64,000 nt of DNA from a bacterium (GCA_004562765.1 SFRL01000016.1:1-64000); one strand, 5' to 3'. Numbered from the stretch's first letter, positions 52,408-61,722 are shown. Notes: generated from the sequence alone by a model not told the origin. Program-made: numbers and translations.

Positions 52408-52851
52408 CTATTTGCCCTCCTTTAACTTCTTTTTCAGCGCCGATACATATTTGCGGGAGATGATCACTTCCTCTCCATTTTGCAAAACGGCTATAAAGCG
52501 GCCGTTGAGAGCCGGTTTGATCGCTTTGATCTTCATGAGATTTACGATCACGGATTTGGAAACGCGCAAAAACTGCTTTTCTTCCAGCAGGTGCTCAATC
52601 TCATACAATTTCTGTTTCGTTTCATACACCTGTTTTGCACTGTACAGAAACACTTTATTGTCCACGGCTTCCACATAATAAAGATTTACGATAGGGATCT
52701 CATACTGCATACCATCGCAGGAGCCGGAGATCTGTCCTTGCCTGGACTGCACAAACGCCACGATCTCACTCACCTGCGCGTTGATCCGGTGGCACCGGAT
52801 CTCCACCACCTCCGGCAGTTCTTCCCCGACTTTCAAAACCTTTACTTCCAT
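52408..52851 (-). CDS. LytTR-domain DNA-binding regulator
   Basis: 147 residues. C-terminal LytTR domain: IPIVNLYYVEAVDNKVFLYS, FLRVSKSVIVNLMKIKAIKPALNGRFIAVLQNGEEVIISRKYV. No receiver domain, so it belongs to the one-component LytTR/membrane-inhibitor systems. AAGGAG, 10 nt before the ATG, overlaps the hydrolase stop. It probably activates its own operon through the direct repeats at 54284-54314. Confidence 0.92.
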   Translation of the reverse strand: MEVKVLKVGEELPEVVEIRCHRINAQVSEIVAFVQSRQGQISGSCDGMQYEIPIVNLYYVEAVDNKVFLYSAKQVYETKQKLYEIEHLLEEKQFLRVSKSVIVNLMKIKAIKPALNGRFIAVLQNGEEVIISRKYVSALKKKLKEGK

Positions 52852-52865
52852 GTCTCATGTTCTCC

Positions 52866-54212
52866 TTATTGATCGAATGCCTGCGTTTTCAAATAGCAAT
52901 TCATATATTCCAGCACCATCGCGTTCATTGTCTCTATGCACTCTGTCGCATCTACCGTACCTGTTCCAAGCATTGATGCAAGAGGCGGAGCAAAAAGCGG
53001 CAGATCTGTAAAGTTCATATGTGCCGCTCCCGCGATAAATTCATGTTTTGCATCCACTGCATGTTCCAAAACATAATGATTCACATACAGATTCCCGTAT
53101 TTCTGTCCTTCATAATAATGGCTCTCACTGTCAAGTGCAAAAAGCGGCACCGGATAGGGTTCTTCCTCATACTGATATTTACCGTCTGCATAACCAATCT
53201 GCTCTCCGAGCATCGTTCCGTCAAGATCGATGACTGCATCCACGTCATCTCTGTAACGCCCGACAGATACACTTGCAGCGCCTCCGAGTGAATGTCCCAT
53301 CAGGCCTATTTTATCCACATCCGCCATGGCAAGCACGCTTTCAATCGCACTCTTTTCCTCTTCATTCTCGATGAACCATGCATCATTTACCGTACCGCTC
53401 TGCTTTGCCTCTTCTACGCTGTCCAATACACAGCTGATATCGGCAGTACGTATTTCCAGCCATTTATGCGACAAATCATGAATATCCGTTTCTGGCGTAT
53501 TATTCTCATTCACATACATGACTTCCTGAAGGAAAGCCGGATCCACCGTTATGAGCTTTCCGTCGGTATCTTCTGTAAAAAAGGAATGATACGGATGATC
53601 CAGACTGATCACCACATAACCGTTACTTGCCAGCTCCATGTAGGTAGAAGTATTACTCTCGTAATATCCAAATGCTCCATGTGAAAATAATACCACCGGA
53701 CAGCTGCTCTGCGCAATCACATCTGTCTTCGGATAGTAAAAATGCACCGGTATTTCCCTGTTTGAGCCATCCGTTTCAAATGTCTCCACTCTGTCTTTAT
53801 CTATGAGGATCGCTGCTGCCTGCGCCACCTCATACTCCCCTGAAGTCTCAAGTCCTGCATATTCCGTAAAGATAAACGCAGGAACAAGACTCACTGTAAG
53901 GATCACTATGCTCCCGGCTGCACCAAACACTGCCCCTGCCTTTGAGCGCTTTCCGGTGGCTGTCGTTCTCCTGATCAGATACATCACGACTGCTCCCGCC
54001 AGACGGATGATCAGGAGCGCAAAGCACAGCTTATACTTAAAATCAAATGTAACATTCGGAAGGAGCATCACAAAAAGAAAAACTGCCAGCTCTCCTGCCC
54101 GAAAAACACATCGCGCCACCAGCCACTGCTTCTTCTCTGGAAATCTGAAAAACGAAGAAATCATCAGTGCCACTTCAAATACAATAAAACAGATCAATAA
54201 AATAATACCCAT
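52866..54212 (-). CDS. Membrane-anchored alpha/beta hydrolase
   Basis: 448 residues from ATG 54212 (AAAGG 8 nt upstream; GTG 54221 is possible). Four or five membrane helices in the first 130 residues, then an alpha/beta hydrolase of the PAF-acetylhydrolase/dienelactone hydrolase type facing outward: GYVVISLDHPYHS, nucleophile GLMGHSLGGAAS, acid DLDGTML region and His in GAAHMNFTDL. Substrate unknown, perhaps a lipid or ester. First gene of the LytTR/DUF3021 operon. Confidence 0.85.
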   Translation of the reverse strand: MGIILLICFIVFEVALMISSFFRFPEKKQWLVARCVFRAGELAVFLFVMLLPNVTFDFKYKLCFALLIIRLAGAVVMYLIRRTTATGKRSKAGAVFGAAGSIVILTVSLVPAFIFTEYAGLETSGEYEVAQAAAILIDKDRVETFETDGSNREIPVHFYYPKTDVIAQSSCPVVLFSHGAFGYYESNTSTYMELASNGYVVISLDHPYHSFFTEDTDGKLITVDPAFLQEVMYVNENNTPETDIHDLSHKWLEIRTADISCVLDSVEEAKQSGTVNDAWFIENEEEKSAIESVLAMADVDKIGLMGHSLGGAASVSVGRYRDDVDAVIDLDGTMLGEQIGYADGKYQYEEEPYPVPLFALDSESHYYEGQKYGNLYVNHYVLEHAVDAKHEFIAGAAHMNFTDLPLFAPPLASMLGTGTVDATECIETMNAMVLEYMNCYLKTQAFDQ

Positions 54213-54244
54213 CACGATCACCTTTCCCTTCTTAAGTTAAGGCA

Positions 54245-54273
54245 ATTATAGATGGGTATCTTTTTATTTACAA
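54245..54273 (-). promoter_or_regulatory. Promoter of the hydrolase-LytTR-DUF3021 operon
   Basis: On the minus strand TTGTAA (54273-54268), a 17-bp spacer and TATAAT (54250-54245), about 33 bp before the start codon. Confidence 0.75.
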
Positions 54274-54283
54274 TGGTCCGCAC

Positions 54284-54314
54284 AGTAAGATGCATTTTTT
54301 GCGAGTGAGATGCA
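54284..54314. promoter_or_regulatory. Direct repeats upstream of the promoter, candidate LytTR sites
   Basis: AGTAAGATGCA (54284-54294) and AGTGAGATGCA (54304-54314) recur with a 20-bp period, the nearer one 10 bp upstream of the -35. Paired direct repeats in this place are typical of LytTR activators. Confidence 0.6.
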
Positions 54315-54329
54315 CACCGTCTTTTGGAA

Positions 54330-57146
54330 TCATCCCTTCCCACATGGCACCAGTTTCTCAAACACCTCCGGTGCGATCTGCTGTCTCGGTGCAAATTCCT
54401 CTGAATCCAGATAGCAATAGATCGCATGCAACAGTGCCCGACATTCCGGATATTGCTGCAGGTTTTGAAGCCCCATGGAAGAAAACAGCAGTTTCCCGTT
54501 CAGGCAGCGGCACTCCAGAAGCTGCGCCATCGGGCGCAGAAACGCATAGCTGTCCATCTCTGCAATGATCGTCTCATACCGCTGCGGCAAAATGACTGCC
54601 CGCTGCACCGCCATGGGCCACCACTGCCAGTTCGTATGAAATTCTGTCGGAAAATACTGAAACAGCGGATGTTTTTCATCGATCAGCTGTCCCATCGCTC
54701 CCTCCTGTCCCGGAAAAGTTCCCACGGACCAGAAATCCGTGGTAAATTGCGCCTGTATGGAATCAGGCAGCGCTTCTTTCGTGGAAGGCGGGGTCAGGTA
54801 GACCGTTCCGCCCTGTTGCAGCACTTCCCTTGTCTTTGCGTCAAAATGCTCTGTCTCATATACGTTTGACTCTTTCCGGCAAGGCTGCGTCTTCGGATAT
54901 ACCCAGACCGGATAGCTGTTCTTTAATTCTCCGATCCATACATACAGATCCAGCCGTGACGGTTTCTTTATCTCATCCAACGCAACCTTTATCACACCGG
55001 CATTCGTCAGCCAACCGGCGGGGCATACGATACACCTTTCTTTCTGTCCGTTCACAACCGCCTCACCGGCAGCGATCAAGGCATCCTTTTCCCGCAGTTC
55101 ATAACGCAATACATCCCGGATCTCCTCTTTTCCAAAGTTTGCCACCTGCACGGCAGCCTCTATCGTTTCCGTATTTTCATAGGTGTATTTTTCCATAAGC
55201 ACCAGTGGAAGCTGATCCCGGAAAAAGGCGGAAAAACGTTCCGGTTCGGCGAACGCAAACGGCTTGGGCTGCAGATGCGCGTTCATCATTCCCACCAACG
55301 CTGTGCCCTGCCCCGGAAAGTCCTGCAGTCCCAGCAGGGAAATGCCCGACAGTGCCTCTGTCCGCATGGCCGCTTCGATCTCCTCCCGATACCCGATGAG
55401 GGACAGTTCTCCCGTTGCTTCCACATAGCCCTTCCAGTCTCCGGTCATCCCCTGCTCCGCCACCTTCTTTTGGATCAGTCTCAGATTTGCCGGATCGGAT
55501 ATCCCTTTGAATTGCTCCAGTTCATCAAAATCCGGTAAGATCTCATACTGTCCCACTTCGAAGCTGAACACCGGCTTTTTGTATGTTTTTCTTATGGCGC
55601 GCATCGCATCATCATAGTTTGTCCTTGCATTGGGATATTGATGATTGATGTACCCTTCCATATTTGAAAAAGTGCCGCGCACTTCTTCATTGTAAAACTT
55701 CTGTGTGGTATAAAAATCACTGGCAGCATCACAGCCGATCTCTCCGTAATGCACATTGGAACCATTTGCGATCATTCTCGTAGGATCGATCTCATGGGAA
55801 AGCCGCAGCAGCGCATCCATTCTTTCATGTCCAAGAGCGGAAGCATGCAGCTCATTGCCCAGCGTCAGCATCACAAAAGAAGGATGGTTTGCCAGCATAT
55901 GTAACATCTGCGTCAATTCCGTCTGATAATAGCGGTAGCTCTCCTCTGTTTCAAAGGCGTCTTTCGGATTCCAGTGTGACAGTTCCGGCTGCATCAGCAT
56001 CCCCAGCCTGTCTGCTGCCGTAAACGCCGCTTCCGGCGGACAGTGAGAGTGAAAGCGCATGCAGTTGACTCCGTAAGACTGATAGCGAAGTAAAATATCG
56101 TTCCATTCCTCTTCCGTCATCGGCGGATGCCCCGTCTCCGGGAAAACAGCGCAGTTTGCCTCACTCCGCAGAAAGATCCGCCTGCCATTTAATGCCAGTC
56201 TGCCGCTTCCGTCATCTCCGAAATCCCGGATGCCAAAGGTGACCGTTTTTGCTGTGTCCTCATTGTCTGCCAGTTTTGCCGTCAGCTCATAAAGATTACC
56301 CTCGCCCTCATCCCAATGTTTTGCAGCAGGGGATAAGGGCAAGTCTTCAAAAATGATCTCTGACATTCCTGTCGGAAGTTCTATTTCCCGCTCAACCGCT
56401 GCCGGTCTGCCTTTCACACAATCGGCGCCCGAAGCACACTGTAATGCCTCGCTAACCACGACCAGTCTGCCCTGATAGGGTTCTGCTGCCGACAATTCTA
56501 CATGAACCGTCACCTTCACTCCCATCGGATACACACGAATGCCGGAAATGAACACCGGCTCCTCCTGACGGATGCGAAAATTTCCCAAAATTCCGTTCCA
56601 GTTGGTCTGTGTCTCGTCCGTCGCCGCGGAAGAATATACAATGGCATCATGCGGCAGTCCGGGATAGCTGTTATCTGACAGAAATGTCAGTTTGAGTTCA
56701 GATACCGGCAGCCCACGCACAGCCTGATCTGTTTTCTCCTGCATTGACGCATCGAACAGTGCCTGTGTGATTTCAAACACATGCGGCGTACTGATGGTAG
56801 GCGCCACAGCATGCGGGACTTCCTTTCCATCAGCCATCAACCGCAGACAACGCGCACGCTCTGCTTCCAGAAAATAACGTTTTCCCGGTATCCTCTGAAA
56901 CGAGATCTTTTTTGTAAAAACGACCTCACCCTCAAAGGTATGCTTTCTGGTAAACCGGGTCCCTATGGGAGCATCTGCGTCAAAATCCTCCCCCGCATTT
57001 CCCAGCCCTGCATCCGGATGCCACTGATCAGAACCCGTGTCCGGATGTCCGATCCCGCTCTCATCCAGCGTGCCCGGAAGTTTGATCTCATATGTTTTGC
57101 CGTCACCGATATCCGCAGTCCATACACCGCTCAGATCATACGTCAT
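54330..57146 (-). CDS. Glycoside hydrolase family 2 protein
   Basis: 938 residues from ATG 57146 (GAGGAGGAGCAGCAG upstream); the extension to 57197 runs into the hairpin. GH2 order: sugar-binding sandwich (DLSGVWTADIGDG..., about 1-180), Ig-like domain (to about 300), TIM barrel with RSEANCAVFPETGHPP, acid/base Glu in MLTLGNELHAS and nucleophile Glu in FSFEVGQYE, then a C-terminal sandwich-like part. No signal peptide, so it acts in the cytoplasm. Exo-acting beta-galactosidase, -mannosidase or -glucuronidase cannot be told apart here. No sugar transporter stands beside it. Confidence 0.9.
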   Translation of the reverse strand: MTYDLSGVWTADIGDGKTYEIKLPGTLDESGIGHPDTGSDQWHPDAGLGNAGEDFDADAPIGTRFTRKHTFEGEVVFTKKISFQRIPGKRYFLEAERARCLRLMADGKEVPHAVAPTISTPHVFEITQALFDASMQEKTDQAVRGLPVSELKLTFLSDNSYPGLPHDAIVYSSAATDETQTNWNGILGNFRIRQEEPVFISGIRVYPMGVKVTVHVELSAAEPYQGRLVVVSEALQCASGADCVKGRPAAVEREIELPTGMSEIIFEDLPLSPAAKHWDEGEGNLYELTAKLADNEDTAKTVTFGIRDFGDDGSGRLALNGRRIFLRSEANCAVFPETGHPPMTEEEWNDILLRYQSYGVNCMRFHSHCPPEAAFTAADRLGMLMQPELSHWNPKDAFETEESYRYYQTELTQMLHMLANHPSFVMLTLGNELHASALGHERMDALLRLSHEIDPTRMIANGSNVHYGEIGCDAASDFYTTQKFYNEEVRGTFSNMEGYINHQYPNARTNYDDAMRAIRKTYKKPVFSFEVGQYEILPDFDELEQFKGISDPANLRLIQKKVAEQGMTGDWKGYVEATGELSLIGYREEIEAAMRTEALSGISLLGLQDFPGQGTALVGMMNAHLQPKPFAFAEPERFSAFFRDQLPLVLMEKYTYENTETIEAAVQVANFGKEEIRDVLRYELREKDALIAAGEAVVNGQKERCIVCPAGWLTNAGVIKVALDEIKKPSRLDLYVWIGELKNSYPVWVYPKTQPCRKESNVYETEHFDAKTREVLQQGGTVYLTPPSTKEALPDSIQAQFTTDFWSVGTFPGQEGAMGQLIDEKHPLFQYFPTEFHTNWQWWPMAVQRAVILPQRYETIIAEMDSYAFLRPMAQLLECRCLNGKLLFSSMGLQNLQQYPECRALLHAIYCYLDSEEFAPRQQIAPEVFEKLVPCGKG

Positions 57147-57165
57147 CTGCTGCTCCTCCTCTTTC

Positions 57166-57230
57166 ATGCATAAATAAATAGTGACCGCTGTACCCAACGG
57201 TCACTATTTGTTGCTTTATTATTTATGCAT
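57166..57230. terminator. Nested palindrome, terminator after the wall-anchored protein
   Basis: Inner arms AAATAGTGACCG (57176-57187) and CGGTCACTATTT (57198-57209); outer arms ATGCATAAATAA (57166-57177) and TTATTTATGCAT (57219-57230). Both pairs are perfect 12-mers. On the minus strand it follows the stop of the wall protein and ends in TATTTATTT, so it can act as a terminator just before the GH2 gene. Confidence 0.75.
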
Positions 57231-59038
57231 TATCCTTTTCTCTTCTTTCTGGAAGCTCCAAACAGCCCTGCAACTGATGCAGCCGCAGTTCCTAACCATG
57301 TGGCTGTCATTGCATCACCGGTCTCAGGATTCTCTGAAAGCGGTACATCTTCATCAGGAATATCCACCGGCTCATCCAGATCAAGCACCGCAAGCGGCAC
57401 TTCTTCATCCTCAAGGTCTGTCAGATCCTTGTCCTGCTCGTCCGCATCCTGTTCATCATCCAGATCAGTGTCCTCATCGATAACATCAGCTACGTCTGAA
57501 AGCGGTACATCCTCGTCTGCAATCTCTGTTTCCTGAGTTTCGGACTGAGGTGCCTCAGGTGCGGAAGGTGCCTCCGGCTCAGCAGGTGTCTCCGGTACTG
57601 TAGGTGTCTCCGGTTCAGCAGGTGTCTCCGGTACTGCAGGTGTCTCCGGCTCAGCAGATGTCTCCGGCACAATAGGTGTCTCCGGCTCAGCAGGCGTCTC
57701 CGGCTCAGCAGGAATCTCCGGGTCAGTAGAGTCCCCTGTTCCTCCATTGTCGTCCTTCACCAGATCTTTTTTGTAGACCTCACCTTTGCCGCCGTTCTCA
57801 CCTGAGAATCCTTTTAACACGGTATATATTTTAGATAAAGTAGTCTGTTCCGTACTTCCATCTGCATTCGTTACAGATTTTGTTCTCGTCACTGTATATC
57901 CGGAAGCATTATTTCCGGTAACGGTTGTCGATACAACAGCCCCCTCTTCATCTACGGATTCAGCAATAACCCTCTCACCGCTTTCGTTAACTATAACATC
58001 GATCTTCTCACCATTTACTATATATGCAATGATGTTTCTGAATTCATCGCGCTCAAAAGTAAATAAATCATTCTCGCCGTCGACAGCAAAGATCGGTGTC
58101 TTCTCTAAAACAACAATATGATCAATTTGGGTTGCGTCACTCTCGGATGAGGTACCGGTCAGAATATTACCATCCTTATCTGCATTCACATAATCGTAAT
58201 ATACGATATCCTGCATATCGCCGGACGTATATGTAGTCTCTAAGTAGTTTTGCTTAAAATTATTGTTATGGTCAATACCATTAGAAACCCATTTATTGTT
58301 ACAATAACCATTCGTAAAATCGATGTCGCCGTCAAAACCTTCCACAGCAGCGTAATACTCGATCATAGCCTTTACCAGCTCGTCAGCCGCGCGGTAATAA
58401 CTGGCGTCAATCTTTCCGTTCTTCGCGGCAGCCACATTGTCATCTACCTTTTTCTGTGCAGCATCAACCGCAGCTTTTAACTCCTCGATCTTCTTCTGGC
58501 TCTCTGCATCGGTCGCCTGATTTTCCGCGTTGCCCTCTGTCTGATTCTGATCGACGTTGTCCTCTGTCTGATTCTGATCAGTGTCGTCATCTTTGAGGGT
58601 CTGAGTGGTGTTCTCCCCCTCTGAAACACTTTCACCTTCAGAACCTTCCTCATCGGTAGGCGTGTCCTCTTGTGCAGTTTCCTGAGCAGCTTTCTCAATA
58701 GCTTCTGCTGCATTCTTCATAGCACCGGCTGCCGTACTCATGGTACAAGTGTCCTCGGGCTGACCGGCTATAAACGCTTCGCGTTCAGCTTTAAATGCAG
58801 ATTCCTCTGTCTCGCCGGAATCGCTCTGATCACTTTCGGTAGATGGGGTCTCGTCCACAACGCTCGACTCCTCTGGCTCTGTCACTTTCGAACTACTCTC
58901 TTCCTGCGTCGTCTCTTCCGGCTGCTCCACCTCGCTCGCATACACAAGGTTCGCATCTGACAGTACGCTCACCCCGCCAAATGCAAGGCTAACACCTGCA
59001 ACCCCTTTTAAAATACTGTCCACTGTTTTTCTATTCAT
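57230..59038 (-). CDS. Cell-wall-anchored surface protein with NPETG sorting signal
   Basis: 602 residues from ATG 59038 (GGGAAGGTAGACGAC upstream). Signal peptide to about ANLVYA-SE; acidic low-complexity region with DQNQTE repeats (about 45-175); a mixed domain (about 175-400: YYRAADELVKAMIEYYAAV, GFSGENGGKGEVYKKDL); Pro/Glu hexad repeats; acidic (DE)xVPL-type repeats; then NPETG near 570, a hydrophobic helix and KKRKG. NPETG resembles sortase signals of the NPxTG kind. Probably attached to peptidoglycan with the repeats spanning the wall; binding partner unknown. No sortase is coded in view. Confidence 0.87.
   Translation of the reverse strand: MNRKTVDSILKGVAGVSLAFGGVSVLSDANLVYASEVEQPEETTQEESSSKVTEPEESSVVDETPSTESDQSDSGETEESAFKAEREAFIAGQPEDTCTMSTAAGAMKNAAEAIEKAAQETAQEDTPTDEEGSEGESVSEGENTTQTLKDDDTDQNQTEDNVDQNQTEGNAENQATDAESQKKIEELKAAVDAAQKKVDDNVAAAKNGKIDASYYRAADELVKAMIEYYAAVEGFDGDIDFTNGYCNNKWVSNGIDHNNNFKQNYLETTYTSGDMQDIVYYDYVNADKDGNILTGTSSESDATQIDHIVVLEKTPIFAVDGENDLFTFERDEFRNIIAYIVNGEKIDVIVNESGERVIAESVDEEGAVVSTTVTGNNASGYTVTRTKSVTNADGSTEQTTLSKIYTVLKGFSGENGGKGEVYKKDLVKDDNGGTGDSTDPEIPAEPETPAEPETPIVPETSAEPETPAVPETPAEPETPTVPETPAEPEAPSAPEAPQSETQETEIADEDVPLSDVADVIDEDTDLDDEQDADEQDKDLTDLEDEEVPLAVLDLDEPVDIPDEDVPLSENPETGDAMTATWLGTAAASVAGLFGASRKKRKG
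57567..57720 (-). repeat. 18-bp coding repeats (Pro-Glu hexads)
   Basis: About eight to nine tandem copies of an 18-bp unit (GGTGTCTCCGG plus 7 variable bases on the plus strand) code PETPAE / PETPxV hexads, a wall-spanning stalk. Copies differ by few bases, so the number probably varies between strains. Confidence 0.8.
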
Positions 59039-59255
59039 GTCGTCTACCTTCCCTTTCTCACAACAAGAACCTTCTAATATTATCAAACAGCAAATGTCAA
59101 ATAAGTAATTCCATACACTGCATTTTAGGTACAATATGTCTTATTATCTTAATATAACATGGACCAGCTGAGAATGCAACGCGTTTTCGGCATTTTTCCT
59201 AATTGTTTTCACGAAAACGTTTGAGTCTTTGGTTCTTTTGCACAAATCCCATCAA

Positions 59256-60347
59256 TTATCCGCGCCCCTTGATCTTGCGCGCCACCTGATCCGGATTCAC
59301 CGCATACTCCACAGCTGTATCCGCCGTGATCTTCCCGTTCTGGAAAAGAGTGATCAGGGACTGATCCATGGAGATCATTCCCTCTGCCGCTGATGTCTGG
59401 ATCGCATTATCGATCTGATAACTCTTATTGTCACGGATCATGTTTTTAATTGCACTGTTTACATGCATGATCTCAAAAACCGGTGTCATCTTTCCGTTTA
59501 TATCCGGAACCAGCTGTTGGGATACAACTGTGATCAGCACCGCTGCCAGCTGCGTACGGATCTGTTCCTGCTGCTGTGAAGGGAACGTATCAATGATACG
59601 GTCGATCGTGTTGACGGCTCCTCTGGTATGCAGGGTCGCCATCAGTAAATGCCCGGTCTCGGCTGCCGTCATCGCAGTACGGATCGTCTCGTAATCTCTC
59701 ATCTCACCAAGCTGGATCACATCCGGAGCCTGTCTGAGACATGCGCGCAAAGCAGACAGATAGTCATGCGTGTCAAGCGCGATCTCTCTCTGACTGATCA
59801 GGGACTTATTATTGCGGTGCAGATACTCGATCGGATCCTCCAGTGTGATGACATGTGCTGCGCGTTCCTGATTGATCTTGTCAATGATACACGCCTGTGT
59901 TGTGGATTTTCCGCTGCCAGCCGTTCCGGAAATAATGACCATTCCATGCTGCTCTTTGGCGATCTTCATCACCTCTTCCGGAATCTGCAGATCCCTGTAA
60001 TCCGGAATATCAAACTGTACGATACGAATAACTGCTGCCAAAGATCCTCTCTGACGGAACGCATTCACACGAAAACGCGCAAGTCCTGCCTTCGCAAATG
60101 AAAAATCATCGTCTCCATCCGTCTGGTATTTACGCATGTCACGGCCTGCCATCGCATAGAGCGCCTGGATCAGTTCTTTGGTCTGATCCGGAAACACCTT
60201 CTCCTCAGAGAGATCCTGAATGGCACCGTCCACCTTATAGCTCACCTTTCCACCGGCAATGATAAACAGGTCGGATGCACCATCATCGACCGCTTTCTTT
60301 AAATACTGTTCCAGCAGCTGCTGGTAATAGCTGGTTTCTACTTCCAT
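59256..60347 (-). CDS. pilT: Type IV pilus retraction ATPase PilT
   Basis: 363 residues with Walker A GTAGSGKST, Asp box ITLEDPIEYLH, Walker B DVIQLGEMRD, His box LMATLHTRGAVNTIDRIIDTFP and the PilT-type AIRNLIRE-like stretch AIKNMIRDNK. A cytoplasmic hexamer that retracts pili. Gln in DVIQLGE replaces the usual Leu. Last gene of the pilus operon, 3 bp after the preceding ORF. No second (assembly) ATPase is in the window; PilB probably lies to the right. Confidence 0.93.
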   Translation of the reverse strand: MEVETSYYQQLLEQYLKKAVDDGASDLFIIAGGKVSYKVDGAIQDLSEEKVFPDQTKELIQALYAMAGRDMRKYQTDGDDDFSFAKAGLARFRVNAFRQRGSLAAVIRIVQFDIPDYRDLQIPEEVMKIAKEQHGMVIISGTAGSGKSTTQACIIDKINQERAAHVITLEDPIEYLHRNNKSLISQREIALDTHDYLSALRACLRQAPDVIQLGEMRDYETIRTAMTAAETGHLLMATLHTRGAVNTIDRIIDTFPSQQQEQIRTQLAAVLITVVSQQLVPDINGKMTPVFEIMHVNSAIKNMIRDNKSYQIDNAIQTSAAEGMISMDQSLITLFQNGKITADTAVEYAVNPDQVARKIKGRG

Positions 60348-60350
60348 CTT

Positions 60351-60761
60351 CTACTCCTCCGCAAGATCCTCTACATCCAACAATTCAATGTACTCGTCCG
60401 GCTTCCAATCAACTGTCTCCTGCAGCCTCCACTCGTGTACCTTATATGCTTCATACGTGATCTCTACCACCACATTCAGACTCTGTGTATCGTTCACCGG
60501 ACATTGATAGGTATAAATCTGACCATTTTGAGTCACACCGTCTTCCACAACTCCGGAACGCAGTTCGCCCAGAATGCGTTCCGCCTCGCAGTCCGCCTCA
60601 TAATAAGCCGTAACTGCCTCGAAACCTGCATCCGCCAGTCTCTCATCTGCCTTTACAGTAGCCAGAACCAGCATGGAAAAGACCGAAAAACACAGCACAG
60701 AAAAGATCACCAGCAAGGAACTGCCGCCGACCGGAGCCGGAATATTTGTCTTTCTATTCAT
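60351..60761 (-). CDS. Pilin-like or pilus-assembly protein, unknown
   Basis: 136 residues: a short basic N-terminus, one hydrophobic helix (SSLLVIFSVLCFSVFSMLVL) followed by ATVKADERLADAGFEAVTAYYEADCEAE, then a small outer domain. The form is that of a minor pilin (helix then globular part), but no clear prepilin cleavage site (G-F/M-x4-E) is seen. It overlaps the upstream ORF by 8 bp and lies 3 bp before pilT. Confidence 0.7.
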   Translation of the reverse strand: MNRKTNIPAPVGGSSLLVIFSVLCFSVFSMLVLATVKADERLADAGFEAVTAYYEADCEAERILGELRSGVVEDGVTQNGQIYTYQCPVNDTQSLNVVVEITYEAYKVHEWRLQETVDWKPDEYIELLDVEDLAEE

Positions 60762-61191
60762 ACGCTTCTGCCCCCTGCCATGCCACTCTCATGGAAAAGA
60801 TCTCCCGTTCCCCGGCGTTGTCGGAAACAGTGATCCTGCCATACTTGCAGAACCCATCACTCGCTTCCTTTTCAAAAACCATCCGAAAAGACGCATCCGC
60901 TGATGTCGGAACTTCCTTCCAGTCAGAGTCATAATAAAAAAAGAGCTGTTCTCCGTCGATCCCGCCACCTAACTTTTCGCAGACCGCTTCCGGATCACCG
61001 CCGCATGCTTTCACTGTCTCTGCCAATGTCTGACTGACGTTCATGGCATGATCCCGCTCGGTCATCCGAAGGGAAGTCGTTCTCGCCAGCGCAAACGCCT
61101 GTATGCAGACTGCCGACACCAGTGCAAACACCAACACCATGATGACCTGTTCCATTAACACAAGCGGAGCCTTACTTTCATTCCTCTCCAT
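60754..61191 (-). CDS. Pilin-like or pilus-assembly protein, unknown
   Basis: 145 residues from ATG 61191, 8 nt after GGAGG (ATG 61197 sits too close). One hydrophobic helix (VLMEQVIMVLVFALVSAVCI) with Glu at the helix start, then a globular outer part with two Cys (ACGGDPEAVCEK). Minor-pilin-like by layout. Overlaps both neighbours. Confidence 0.68.
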   Translation of the reverse strand: MERNESKAPLVLMEQVIMVLVFALVSAVCIQAFALARTTSLRMTERDHAMNVSQTLAETVKACGGDPEAVCEKLGGGIDGEQLFFYYDSDWKEVPTSADASFRMVFEKEASDGFCKYGRITVSDNAGEREIFSMRVAWQGAEAYE

Positions 61192-61711
61192 ATGCATTCC
61201 CTCCGCTTCGCATGGCTATATTCATGCTGCTTTCCGTTCCATCCTCATTCGTCACGGTAAATGAGATCAGATTTCCATCTTTGGAAATCTGAAGCCCCTC
61301 TGCCGCCAGGATCTCATTTCCGTCCTCCGGCAGCAGACCTCCATCTTCTGCGCAGAGAACCTCTCTGATATAGCCATCATAATAATAAATTTTTGTATAA
61401 AAACCCGGAACAACCTCCCCATCCTCTCCGTCAAACTGGAGATACAGGGTGTTGATCTCATCAGCATCAACACTTGTCCGGTCGGAAAAACTTCCCACAT
61501 ATATATGATCCGCGCTGTCGCTGTGCCTGATCTTTGCCGCCAGATACTGCACTCCGGTCCGCTGATCATAAGCTGCCTGATCCCTTTCTACCAGTTTCTC
61601 ATAGGCAGAAGTTCCAAACAGCAGGACGATCAGAATGCACCCTGCAAAAATCGCAAAAAGCAAAAGCACATAAACACCATCCATATGGTGTCCCGTTGTC
61701 TCTTTTTTCAT
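61178..61711 (-). CDS. DUF4860 protein of the pilus operon
   Basis: 177 residues: MDGVYVLLLFAIFAGCILIVLLFGTSAYEKLVERDQ (one helix; quoted core GVYVLLLFAIFAGC) followed by a beta-rich outer domain (GVQYLAAKIRHSD, GFYTKIYYYDGYIREVL, EILAAEGLQISKDGNLISFTV). DUF4860 proteins occur in clostridial type IV pilus clusters, perhaps as minor pilins. Overlaps the next ORF by 14-20 bp. Confidence 0.78.
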   Translation of the reverse strand: MKKETTGHHMDGVYVLLLFAIFAGCILIVLLFGTSAYEKLVERDQAAYDQRTGVQYLAAKIRHSDSADHIYVGSFSDRTSVDADEINTLYLQFDGEDGEVVPGFYTKIYYYDGYIREVLCAEDGGLLPEDGNEILAAEGLQISKDGNLISFTVTNEDGTESSMNIAMRSGGNAYGEE

Positions 61712-61722
61712 ATTCCGATTCC

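Noticed and set aside
57567..57720. Regular short repeats that could suggest a CRISPR array
   Set aside because: The 18-bp units are contiguous, in frame and code Pro-Glu hexads; there are no spacers.
59180..59225. CcpA cre site near AAACGTTTTCGTGAAAAC
   Set aside because: The palindrome does not fit the cre spacing and lies downstream of pilT, not near a promoter.
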